Below, piece after piece: positions 1-6,729 of a stretch of 7,424 bases of DNA. Within the stretch, counting starts at the first letter, position 1. Each line of letters starts with the position of its first letter. The position numbers were made by a program, and so were the translations under genes. The stretch is from an uncultured Clostridia bacterium (GTDB lineage Bacteria > Bacillota > Clostridia > Oscillospirales > Acutalibacteraceae): the NCBI GenBank assembly GCA_945869905.1, contig CAMBQD010000044.1, positions 1 through 7,424 of the forward strand, in the 5' to 3' direction. The notes beneath the pieces were generated by a model. It did no database searches. It had not been told where the DNA came from and saw only the letters and a list, made by a program, of their open reading frames with translations.

Positions 1-1
1 C

Positions 2-844
2 CCCGCCTTTAAAATGAAGTTCTGGAACATCGGCGGAGAGGGACAGGTGCTGATAGGCGGTCTTGCAACGGTTGCCTGTATGATTATGCTGGGCGGTAAA
101 ATTCCCAATGCACTGCTTATCCTTTTAATGATTATAACATCAATTATTGCAGGTGCCGTTTGGGCAGTTATACCGGCAGTGTTTAAGGCTAAATTTAATA
201 CAAACGAAACACTGTTTACTCTTATGATGAACTATGTTGCCATTCAGCTTGTTTCATATTTTGAAATGTATTGGGAAAATCCCAAAGGCTCCAGCAACAT
301 AGGTATTGTTAATCAGGCAAGCCACGCAGGTTGGTTGCCAACCATCGGCGGCAAGGATTATCTTTTAAATATCATTGTTGTTTTAGCTATCACCGTTGCA
401 ATGTATATTTACTTGAAATACAGTAAGCACGGATACGAGCTTGCAGTTGTAGGCGAAAGTGAAAACACGGCAAGATATATAGGCGTAAATGTTAAAAAGG
501 TTATTTTAAGAACTATGGCGCTGTCAGGTGCTGTGTGCGGTATTGCAGGTCTGCTCCTTGTGGGCGGAACTAACCATACAATTTCCACCACAACCGCCGG
601 CGGACGCGGCTTTACGGCAATTATGGTGTCCTGGCTTGCTAAGTTTAATCCGATTTATATGATTTTGACTGCCTTTATAATTTCTTTTCTTGAAGTGGGT
701 GCAGGTGAAATATCAACAGTTTACGGATTTAATGAATCCTTTTCCGATATCATTACAGGCATTATCCTGTTCTTTATCATCGGCAGTGAATTTTTCATAA
801 ATTACGAATTAAAATTTCGTAAATCAAAAAAGGAGGTAAAGTAA
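2..844 (+). CDS. nupP: ABC transporter permease, BmpA-type nucleoside/simple-sugar importer (NupP/YufP-like), 5' partial
   Basis: Inner-membrane subunit of an ABC importer of the branched-chain amino acid/monosaccharide permease superfamily (BPD_transp_2), most like the first permease (YufP/NupP) of BmpA-dependent nucleoside uptake systems. The frame is open to the left edge: four codons (PAFK) precede the first Met at 14, and the resulting motif AFKMKFWNIGGEGQ is the conserved internal family motif. Met14 is therefore not the start, and roughly 70-90 N-terminal residues lie outside the window. Counting from that Met, hydrophobic segments fall near residues 11-26, 34-56, 66-84, 117-134, 168-184, 213-230 and 246-263. 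The cytoplasmic coupling loop (KYSKHGYELAVVGESENTA, continuing to about residue 160) matches the family's ATPase-contacting region. The C-terminus is Lys-rich (FRKSKKEVK). The stop is one base before the next permease, so the two are co-transcribed. The substrate is inferred from family only; other simple sugars are possible. Confidence 0.85.
   Translation, partial: PAFKMKFWNIGGEGQVLIGGLATVACMIMLGGKIPNALLILLMIITSIIAGAVWAVIPAVFKAKFNTNETLFTLMMNYVAIQLVSYFEMYWENPKGSSNIGIVNQASHAGWLPTIGGKDYLLNIIVVLAITVAMYIYLKYSKHGYELAVVGESENTARYIGVNVKKVILRTMALSGAVCGIAGLLLVGGTNHTISTTTAGGRGFTAIMVSWLAKFNPIYMILTAFIISFLEVGAGEISTVYGFNESFSDIITGIILFFIIGSEFFINYELKFRKSKKEVK
829..840 (+). promoter_or_regulatory. Ribosome binding site of the second permease gene
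   Basis: AAAAGGAGGTAA lies inside the last codons of the upstream permease gene. The AGGAGG core (831-836) sits 9 bases before the ATG at 846, which fixes that start and shows tight translational linkage of the two permease subunits. Confidence 0.8.
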
Positions 845-845
845 T

Positions 846-1838
846 ATGTTTGCAACAATAATTGCTTTTCTCCACAGAGCCATAATGCAGGGTATCCCAC
901 TGCTGTTTGGTTCAACAGGTGAAATTCTTACTGAAAAGTCCGGTAACCTTAACCTCGGTATTCCCGGCGTTATGTATATCGGCGGTATGAGCGGTGTTAT
1001 CGGTGCGTTTGTTTATGAAAACTCACTGAGCTCCCCATCAGAAGCAAATGCCTTTTTAGCAGTTATCATTCCTCTGCTTTCAAGCCTTTTGGGCTCTCTT
1101 GTTGCAGGCTTGATTTATTGCTTCTTAACCGTAACTCTCAGAGCAAATCAGAATGTAACCGGTCTTGCACTGACAACCTTCGGTACAGGCTTTGGTAATT
1201 TCTTCGGCGGTTCTCTTATCAAAATCACAGGTGCAGACGTTCCGTCAGTTGCCCTTACCACAACAAGTAACTTTTTCAGAACCACCGTTCCCTTTGCAAA
1301 AACTACAGGCTGGTTCGGCGACCTGTTTTTGAATTACGGCTTTTTAGCCTATACGGCAATTATCATTGCCCTTATTTGCTCATACTTTTTAAATCATACA
1401 AAGGGCGGACTCCATTTAAGAGCAGTTGGTGAAAACCCTGCCACAGCAGACGCCGCAGGTATAAACGTTGAAAGGTCAAAATATCTTGCAACCTGTATCG
1501 GCTCAATGATTGCCGGCTTGGGCGGTCTGTATTACGTTATGGACTACGCCAACGGCGTATGGTCAAACGACGGCTTTGGTGACAGAGGCTGGTTGGCTAT
1601 CGCTCTTGTTATCTTTGCAATTTGGAAACCGAATATGAGTATACTCGGCTCAATCGTTTTCGGCGGACTTTATATTGCATTTTTGTACGTGCCTTGTGCA
1701 TTGCGTACTCAGGAGCTTTTCAAAATGCTGCCTTATGTGGTAACAATAATCGTTCTTATTATCAGCTCAATGCGTAACAAGAAGGAGAATCTTGGCCCTG
1801 CGGCATTAGGTCTGTCATACTTCCGTGAGGAAAGATAA
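846..1838 (+). CDS. nupQ: ABC transporter permease, BmpA-type nucleoside/simple-sugar importer (NupQ/YufQ-like)
   Basis: Second membrane subunit of the same importer, expected to pair with the upstream permease as a heterodimer over a double-domain ATPase not present here. It is complete at 330 residues, within the usual size of the YufQ branch. Family signatures: GEILTEKSGNLNLGIPGVM at residues 25-43 (the GE.LTERxGxxNLGxxGxM motif), the coupling loop GGLHLRAVGENPATADAAG at 187-205, and DRGWLAIALVIFAIWKP at 246-262. Hydrophobic helices run near 1-22, 38-57, 70-97, 105-122, 163-182, 212-232, 248-280 and 292-308, with a polar C-terminal tail ending YFREER. The start follows a strong AGGAGG site, and a strong terminator follows the stop, so this is the last gene of its operon. 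Nucleoside specificity is inferred from family resemblance to B. subtilis NupNOPQ and is not proven by sequence. Confidence 0.88.
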   Translation: MFATIIAFLHRAIMQGIPLLFGSTGEILTEKSGNLNLGIPGVMYIGGMSGVIGAFVYENSLSSPSEANAFLAVIIPLLSSLLGSLVAGLIYCFLTVTLRANQNVTGLALTTFGTGFGNFFGGSLIKITGADVPSVALTTTSNFFRTTVPFAKTTGWFGDLFLNYGFLAYTAIIIALICSYFLNHTKGGLHLRAVGENPATADAAGINVERSKYLATCIGSMIAGLGGLYYVMDYANGVWSNDGFGDRGWLAIALVIFAIWKPNMSILGSIVFGGLYIAFLYVPCALRTQELFKMLPYVVTIIVLIISSMRNKKENLGPAALGLSYFREER

Positions 1839-1850
1839 ATAAAGAATAGC

Positions 1851-1890
1851 AACCCCCGATGCAGTAAGATTAACTGCATCGGGGGTTTTA
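1851..1890 (+). terminator. Intrinsic terminator between convergent operons
   Basis: A perfect 15-bp inverted repeat: AACCCCCGATGCAGT (1851-1865) pairs with ACTGCATCGGGGGTT (1873-1887) around a 7-base loop, with a TTTTATGTT tail on the plus strand. It starts 12 bases after the permease stop and ends 21 bases before the ptsI stop on the other strand. On the minus strand the stem is followed by the weaker U-rich stretch TTGCTATTCTTTATTT, so it may also end the fru-pts transcript, less efficiently. Confidence 0.93.
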
Positions 1891-1908
1891 TGTTATAACA
1901 GAGAAATT

Positions 1909-3528
1909 TTACTTTTGTTTGTATTCACAGATGGTCTTTCTTGTTTGGAGTATACTGCCCGATGTAACGGAAAACTCGTCAAGTCCCCATTCAATAAGAT
2001 TTGGTATCAGCCTTGCGTCTGCCGCCGCTTCACCGCACATACCAACCTGTATGCCTGCTTTTTTAGCATTTTTTATTGTCATTTCAATTGCTCTCATAAC
2101 AGCCGGCTGGAATGTGTTATACAGATTGCTGACATTGGCATTTCCACGATCAACAGCCATTGTGTAGCCTGTTAAATCATTAGTACCGATTGAGAAGAAA
2201 TCAACCTCCTTTGCCAGTAAATCGGAGATAAGCACAGCCGCAGGCGTTTCAATCATAACGCCTAATGGTACATTTTTGAACTGTGTTCCTTCCGAATTCA
2301 GCTCCTCAGCACATTTCTTAATAAGCTCCTTTGCGGCTTTAACCTCCTCCAAGCAGGTAACAAGAGGGAGCATAATTTTTATGTTTCCGTAAACAGAGGC
2401 TCTTAAAATTGCTCTTATTTGCTTTTTGAAAAGCTCAGGATTGTCAAGACAGTATCTTATAGCCCTGTGACCGAGAAAAGGATTTTCCTCCTTTTCTATA
2501 TGAAGATAGGGGATATCCTTGTCGCCGCCGATATCAAGAGTCCTAATGATAACCTCTTTACCGTTCATCGCTCTTGCAACGGTGGAGTATGCCTCAAACT
2601 GCTCCTCCTCGGTGGGCTCGTTTGCCCTGTCCATAAACAAAAATTCAGTACGGAAAAGGCCTATTCCCTCACCGCTGTTTTGCAGTACGTTTTGCACATC
2701 CTCCGGCTTTCCTATGTTGGCATATACGGCTTTTTTGATACCGTCAGCTGTGACGGTTTCTTTACCGATATATTCCTTAAGGCTTTCCTTTTCCTTTAAA
2801 TATTTGTTTTGCAGGGATGTGTATTTGTCTATTTCAATTTCAGAAGGGCAGGTGATTACCTTTCCTTTAAATCCGTCTGTAATAATCTGCATACCGTCTT
2901 TTATTATTTCGGTAGCATTAACAACCGAAAGCACAGCCGGAATGCCCATTGCTCTTGCTAAAATTGCACTGTGGCTTGTAACACCGCCAACCTCTGTAAT
3001 AATTGCAGAAACATTATTTTTGTTAATCTTACTTGTCATAGACGGAGTAAAATCCTTTGCCACAAGAACGGAATTTTTAGGAACAGTTGATATGTCTATG
3101 CTCTTTACACCTAAGAGAGCCTTAAGCAGGCTGTCTCTGATATCCTTAACATCTGAGGCACGCTGATTTGTAAGCTCGTCATCAACAGAAGAAAACATAT
3201 CAATAAACATATTGCAAACAGTATCTACTGCTTTTTCGGCAATACTTCCCGAATCAATATTCTCCTGCATTTGAGAAATCATAAAAGGGTCACTGAGCAT
3301 TACAATATGTCCTTCAAGAATTTCCGCTTCTTTTTCACCTACAGCTTCCTTAATATCTGAAGCAAGCTTTTTAGTTTCTTCAATAAAGCTGTCAACAGCA
3401 TTTTGCAGACGAGCCTTTTCGCTTTCTGCATCGGTATATTTTACATTGCTGTAATCTGTACTTATATCACCTATGATTACAGCCTTTCCTATGCCATAGC
3501 CCTGACTTACGCCAATACCCTTAAGCAT
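1909..3528 (-). CDS. ptsI: Phosphoenolpyruvate-protein phosphotransferase (PTS Enzyme I)
   Basis: Cytoplasmic first enzyme of the PTS; it autophosphorylates from PEP and passes the phosphate to HPr. Domains: N-terminal swivelling region about 1-225 with the HPr-binding helices near 25-145, then the PEP-utilising TIM barrel about 250-535. Visible active-site elements are the phospho-His186 in GGVTSHSAILARAMGIPAVL (181-200), Arg293 in GLFRTEFLFMDR, Arg329 before LDIGGDK, Glu427 in MIETPAA, Asn450-Asp451 in SIGTNDLTGY, and the general-acid Cys498 in GMCGEAA. At 539 residues it is about 30 shorter than E. coli or B. subtilis EI, mostly at the C-terminus (ends CEYKQK). The usual Gln after GTNDLT is Gly454. 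Start: ATG at 3528, with GGGAGGG (3542-3536) 7 bases upstream and the canonical N-terminus MLKGIGVSQGYGIGKA. It is the last gene of the fructose operon, 59 bases after ptsH. Confidence 0.97.
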   Translation of the reverse strand: MLKGIGVSQGYGIGKAVIIGDISTDYSNVKYTDAESEKARLQNAVDSFIEETKKLASDIKEAVGEKEAEILEGHIVMLSDPFMISQMQENIDSGSIAEKAVDTVCNMFIDMFSSVDDELTNQRASDVKDIRDSLLKALLGVKSIDISTVPKNSVLVAKDFTPSMTSKINKNNVSAIITEVGGVTSHSAILARAMGIPAVLSVVNATEIIKDGMQIITDGFKGKVITCPSEIEIDKYTSLQNKYLKEKESLKEYIGKETVTADGIKKAVYANIGKPEDVQNVLQNSGEGIGLFRTEFLFMDRANEPTEEEQFEAYSTVARAMNGKEVIIRTLDIGGDKDIPYLHIEKEENPFLGHRAIRYCLDNPELFKKQIRAILRASVYGNIKIMLPLVTCLEEVKAAKELIKKCAEELNSEGTQFKNVPLGVMIETPAAVLISDLLAKEVDFFSIGTNDLTGYTMAVDRGNANVSNLYNTFQPAVMRAIEMTIKNAKKAGIQVGMCGEAAADARLIPNLIEWGLDEFSVTSGSILQTRKTICEYKQK

Positions 3529-3553
3529 ATCTGTTCCCTCCCGTTTTTAAAAG

Positions 3554-3578
3554 TGGGACACAGATTTACTATGTCCCA
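3554..3578 (-). promoter_or_regulatory. Intergenic hairpin between ptsH and ptsI (possible attenuator or mRNA-stability element)
   Basis: On the minus-strand transcript TGGGACATAG (3578-3569) pairs with CTGTGTCCCA (3563-3554) around a TAAAT loop: a 10-bp stem with one U-G wobble. It is followed by CTTTT and then AAAAACGG, so the U-tract is only four long. It fills most of the 59-base gap, just upstream of the ptsI ribosome binding site. It could be a weak terminator giving more HPr than EI, or a 3' stabiliser for a ptsH-ended message. Function is inferred from structure alone. Confidence 0.5.
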
Positions 3579-3587
3579 TTTGATTTT

Positions 3588-3851
3588 TTATTCACCAAAG
3601 CCTGATTCAATCATTTCAATTGCTTTGTTTAACATTTCCTTTTCATCAGGACCGTCGCATTCAACGGTAATTTCACTACCGTATTTAATGCAGGCAGCCA
3701 TAATATTCATTATGCTTTTTCCGTTAATTTTTTTGTCGTTTGTAATGATGTTAATGTTTGAGCTGTATTTTGTCATTTCAGTTACAAACACATTTGCCGG
3801 TCGCATATGAAATCCCATTTCATTTGTGATTTTTGTTGTCTGTGAAACCAT
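3588..3851 (-). CDS. ptsH: Phosphocarrier protein HPr
   Basis: Small cytoplasmic phosphocarrier that takes phosphate from Enzyme I and hands it to sugar-specific EIIA domains. At 87 residues it has the normal HPr length. The active-site His15 lies in NEMGFHMRPANVF, with Arg17 and Pro18 conserved; the residue between His and Arg is Met16 where Ala is usual. Ser46 in NGKSIMNIMAA is the site phosphorylated by HPr kinase in Firmicutes, where HPr-Ser-P acts as CcpA co-regulator, so a catabolite-repression role is likely. The end (ESGFGE) resembles Gram-positive HPr ends. Start: ATG at 3851, with AAAGGAG (3866-3860) 8 bases upstream. It sits 27 bases after fruA and 59 before ptsI, in the fructose operon. 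It is a stand-alone HPr, not the proteobacterial FPr (FruB) fusion. Confidence 0.96.
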   Translation of the reverse strand: MVSQTTKITNEMGFHMRPANVFVTEMTKYSSNINIITNDKKINGKSIMNIMAACIKYGSEITVECDGPDEKEMLNKAIEMIESGFGE

Positions 3852-3859
3852 AATTCTTT

Positions 3860-3866
3860 CTCCTTT
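3860..3866 (-). promoter_or_regulatory. Ribosome binding site of ptsH
   Basis: AAAGGAG on the minus strand, 8 bases before the ATG at 3851, in the 27-base fruA-ptsH gap. It is the only signal there besides a short palindrome over the fruA stop codon, with no room for an obvious separate promoter. Confidence 0.7.
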
Positions 3867-3878
3867 TACAGCTTAAGC

Positions 3879-5804
3879 TTAAGCATTTTCTTTCTTCGTC
3901 TTTTTGAGGATTGCCAGCATAAGTGCACCTGCAACTGAGCCTACAACCAAAGCAACAATGTATCCTAACGGCTTGTCGACAACTGCAAAGGTGAATATAC
4001 CACCGTGAGGAGCAGGGCAAGCACATCCAAATAGTGATGAAACTGCACCTGCAACTGCAGAACCAACCATACAGGATGGAATTACTCTTAGTGGGTCTGC
4101 TGCAGCGTAAGGAATTGCTCCCTCTGTTATGAAGCACAAGCCCATAAGATAGTTTACAGGACCGTTTTTAAGCTCCTCCTTAGTCCACTTTTTCTTATTA
4201 AATGTTGTTGAAAGAGCAATTGCAATAGGTGGTACCATACCGCCAATCATAACTGCTGCCATAATCCAGGTGTTGCCGTCGGCAATAGCAGCTGTGCCGA
4301 ATACATAGGCTGCCTTGTTGAAAGGACCGCCCATATCGGTTGCCATCATTGCGGCAAGCACGATTGACAGCAGGATTCTGCTGGTTTCACCCAGTGACGA
4401 AAGTCCGTTTGCAAGTCCTGAATTGAGTATGCCGATAAATGGATTGATTGCCAGCATAACTATGCCTATAAGCAGTGTGCCCAAAAGGGGATAGATGAAT
4501 ACAGGCTTAATTCCGTCCATTGATTTGGGCAGCCAATTGAATGCTTTTTTTAGAAGATTTACAAGTACACCTGCAACGAAGCCTGCAAGCAGTGCACCTA
4601 AAAAGCCTGATACTGCAGTATCATCGCCTGTAGGTGATGAAAGTGTTGCACCGGTGGTGGCAAGATAACCGCCTACGATACCGGGCAGTAAGCCGGGTCT
4701 GTCGGCAATTGACTGTGCAATATATCCTGCAAGGATGGGCAGCATAAATGCAAATGCCGCTTTACCAATCCAGAACACAACTGACGCAACAGGGTTTGTA
4801 AAACCAAAATTGCCGCCGACATTTGCGTTACCTGCAATAGTGTCAATTAAGAAGCCAAGGGCAATCAGCACACCGCCTCCGACAACGAATGGAAGCATAT
4901 GTGATACGCCGTTCATCAGATGCTTGTAAAGCTTTCTGCCGAAGCCTTCCTTTTCCTCGTCATAGGCTTGCTCCTCGGCGCCGTCCTCGTGATAAATAGG
5001 AGCTTTGCCGTCAATGATTTTCTGTACCAGCTCTTCAGGCTTGTTGATACCGTTTGAAACGGAGGTCTTTATAACAGGCTTGCCGTTAAATCTTGCCATC
5101 TCAACATTTTTGTCGGCGGCAATGATTATTCCGTCACATTCTTCAATCTCTTTTTTAGTCAGTATATTCTTTGCTCCGCCTGAGCCGTTTGTTTCTGCCT
5201 TAAGGGGATATCCCAGCTTTTCTCCTGCCTTTTCCAGTGCCTCGGCGGCCATATATGTGTGAGCAATACCTGTGGGGCAGGCTGTTACGGCGAGTATTCT
5301 GTAGCCCTCTTTAACAGCAGGTGTATCTGCTTTTTTCTCATCGGGATATTTTTCCTTTTCCTTTTTGTCAATGACAGATAAAAATTCATCCGGGGTTTTT
5401 GCATTTCTTAAGTCTGCGCAAAACTCAGGCTCCATAAGCATTACCATAAGCCTTGAAAGTATTTCAAGATGAAGGTCGCCGTCAAGGGGAGCGGCTATCA
5501 TAAACAGAATGTCAGAGGGCTTGCCGTCGGGAGCATTGTAGTCAACTCCTGCAGGAACGGTGATTGCCGAAAGACCTGCTGATTTAACGCTGTCTGATTT
5601 TGCGTGTGGAACTGCAATACCCTCGCCGATTGCAGTTGAGCCCTGAGCCTCTCTTTCAAGAATTGCCTTTTTGTATTCGGCAGTGTCTTTTAAGTTTCCT
5701 GCTTTTTCGTGGAGAGCAATCAGCTTGTCGATTGCCTCTGATTTTGAATTTGCGGAGGTGTTAAGCTCAATTGCATCAGCCTTTAATAAGTCAATAATTC
5801 TCAT
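3879..5804 (-). CDS. fruA: PTS fructose transporter subunit EIIABC
   Basis: Membrane permease that imports fructose and phosphorylates it at C1 to fructose-1-phosphate, using phosphate from HPr. It is 641 residues, the usual size for a three-domain fructose permease. Order: EIIA about 1-148 with phospho-His67 in GIAVPHAKSD; a charged linker (KKEKEKYPDEKKAD); EIIB about 167-267 with phospho-Cys176 in VTACPTGIAHTYMAAEAL; a second acidic linker 270-288; then the EIIC membrane domain about 295-633. EIIC signatures include MLPFVVGGGVLIALG (303-317), ATDMGGPFNKAAY (488-500), CFITEGAIPYAAADP (557-571) and CPAPHGGIF (596-604), with hydrophobic helices throughout and a Lys-rich C-terminus. Start: ATG at 5804, preceded by AGAGGA with 7-base spacing; the N-terminus MRIIDLLK is typical of fructose EIIA. 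It lies between fruK and ptsH, which supports fructose rather than mannitol or mannosylglycerate specificity. Confidence 0.96.
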   Translation of the reverse strand: MRIIDLLKADAIELNTSANSKSEAIDKLIALHEKAGNLKDTAEYKKAILEREAQGSTAIGEGIAVPHAKSDSVKSAGLSAITVPAGVDYNAPDGKPSDILFMIAAPLDGDLHLEILSRLMVMLMEPEFCADLRNAKTPDEFLSVIDKKEKEKYPDEKKADTPAVKEGYRILAVTACPTGIAHTYMAAEALEKAGEKLGYPLKAETNGSGGAKNILTKKEIEECDGIIIAADKNVEMARFNGKPVIKTSVSNGINKPEELVQKIIDGKAPIYHEDGAEEQAYDEEKEGFGRKLYKHLMNGVSHMLPFVVGGGVLIALGFLIDTIAGNANVGGNFGFTNPVASVVFWIGKAAFAFMLPILAGYIAQSIADRPGLLPGIVGGYLATTGATLSSPTGDDTAVSGFLGALLAGFVAGVLVNLLKKAFNWLPKSMDGIKPVFIYPLLGTLLIGIVMLAINPFIGILNSGLANGLSSLGETSRILLSIVLAAMMATDMGGPFNKAAYVFGTAAIADGNTWIMAAVMIGGMVPPIAIALSTTFNKKKWTKEELKNGPVNYLMGLCFITEGAIPYAAADPLRVIPSCMVGSAVAGAVSSLFGCACPAPHGGIFTFAVVDKPLGYIVALVVGSVAGALMLAILKKTKKENA

Positions 5805-5811
5805 AACCTTA

Positions 5812-5817
5812 TCCTCT
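5812..5817 (-). promoter_or_regulatory. Ribosome binding site of fruA
   Basis: AGAGGA begins immediately after the fruK TAG stop and lies 7 bases before the fruA ATG at 5804. The site occupies almost the whole 13-base gap, as expected for translationally coupled operon genes. Confidence 0.6.
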
Positions 5818-6729
5818 CTATTTCAATTTATCATTGTTAAGCATTTTTTCTATTTCATTCTTAGTTGCAAGGCTTGGTGAAAATGCAGTTGCATTTCCGC
5901 AGGCAGAGCCCAGCTTTAACGCATATGCGTAATCACCCGTCTTGTAGTAGCCTGCAAGAAAGCCTGCAACCATTGAGTCACCGCATCCCACCGAGCTAAC
6001 CGGCTTACCCGGTACATTACCCATTGTGTGAATACCGCCGTTTTCGTCCAGCAGTGCGGCACCGTCCTTTCCTCTTGAAACAAGCACGTTTCTTGCTCCC
6101 ATTTCCTGAAGCCTTCTGCCGTACCTTTCTATATCTTCAAGAGTTTTAATTTCCACTGAAAATATTTCACCTAATTCGTGATGATTCGGCTTTACCATCA
6201 GCGGCTTGTATTTAAGGACATTTTTCAGCAAATCACCGGTTGCATCAACAACAAAATCTATTCCCTTGTCCTGTAGACTGTCGAGGATTTTTTCATACAT
6301 GTTGTCAGGCAGTGCTTTTGGAATTGAACCTGCCAGCACAAGGCAGTCACCCTTTTTCAGCTCCTCCAGCTTTGAAAAAAGGGAACGTATATCCTCCTCA
6401 GCTATTTCCGGACCGCAGGCGTTTATGTCTACCTCTCTGTCGGATTTGATTTTTACATTGATTCTTGTATATCCTTTTTTTAGATAAACAAAATCATTTT
6501 TTATACTGTCGGCATTGAGCATATCCTCTATCTGCCTGCCGGAAAAGCCTGCCAAAAAGCCAAGAGCCTTGTTTTTTACTCCCAGACGTGACAGTATAAC
6601 CGATACGTTAATTCCCTTTCCGCCGTAGTAAAGCTGCTCGCCTTCAGTGCGGTTGATGTCGTTTGACTGCAGGTCCTTAACGTACATCACGTAATCAAGT
6701 GCAGGGTTAAAGGTAACAGTATAGATCAT
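5818..6729 (-). CDS. fruK: 1-phosphofructokinase (PfkB/ribokinase family)
   Basis: Cytoplasmic kinase that phosphorylates fructose-1-phosphate from FruA with ATP to fructose-1,6-bisphosphate, feeding glycolysis. It is 303 residues from the chosen start, the usual length for FruK. The N-terminus MIYTVTFNPALDYVMYV is diagnostic of the FruK/LacC group. PfkB signature 1 is GGKGINVSVILSRLG at 36-50. Other motifs are VLAGSIPKALP (131-141), VKPNHHEL (179-186), VSRGKDGA (217-224), and signature 2 VGCGDSMVAGFLAGY (247-261), where Asp251 is the catalytic base. The frame stays open upstream to an ATG at 6780, but those 17 extra residues (MQQRKNKKTHGSKRGGL) overlap fruR and match no PfkB N-terminus. AGAGGTGG lies 7 bases before the ATG at 6729, which overlaps the fruR stop by one base (TAATG). 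Tagatose-6-phosphate kinase is the nearest alternative, but fruA next door argues for FruK. Confidence 0.95.
   Translation of the reverse strand: MIYTVTFNPALDYVMYVKDLQSNDINRTEGEQLYYGGKGINVSVILSRLGVKNKALGFLAGFSGRQIEDMLNADSIKNDFVYLKKGYTRINVKIKSDREVDINACGPEIAEEDIRSLFSKLEELKKGDCLVLAGSIPKALPDNMYEKILDSLQDKGIDFVVDATGDLLKNVLKYKPLMVKPNHHELGEIFSVEIKTLEDIERYGRRLQEMGARNVLVSRGKDGAALLDENGGIHTMGNVPGKPVSSVGCGDSMVAGFLAGYYKTGDYAYALKLGSACGNATAFSPSLATKNEIEKMLNNDKLK

Noticed and set aside
14..844. Reading the left-edge permease as a complete 276-residue protein starting at Met14
   Set aside because: The frame is open to the window edge and Met14 falls inside the conserved AFKMKFWNIGGEGQ motif, with no ribosome binding site before it, so the gene is 5' partial.
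2201..2213. Strong Shine-Dalgarno-like sequence (AAAGGAGG) inside ptsI on the minus strand
   Set aside because: It encodes Ala-Lys-Glu-Val in a conserved region. The nearest downstream ATG is out of frame and stops after two codons, so no internal gene starts here. Similar AGGAGG runs elsewhere in ptsI (near 2341-2350 and 2486-2495) also come from Lys/Glu codons.
2519..3166. Long plus-strand open frame of 215 codons opposite ptsI
   Set aside because: It lies wholly within the antisense of ptsI, whose protein has every family motif. The antisense translation is low-complexity Ser/Leu/Ile-rich with no recognisable domain, as expected from the complement of a conserved gene.
3820..4137. Minus-strand open frame of 105 codons at the 3' end of fruA
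   Set aside because: It is a frame-shifted reading of the EIIC coding sequence (rich in Cys, Ser and Arg), overlaps both fruA and the ptsH start and has no family signature.
3922..4600. Recurrent CACCTGCAAC-like words in fruA (near 3926, 4045 and 4568), resembling short direct repeats
   Set aside because: They encode repeated Val-Ala-Gly-Ala stretches in transmembrane helices of EIIC. The spacing is irregular and the match is explained by low-complexity membrane protein coding.
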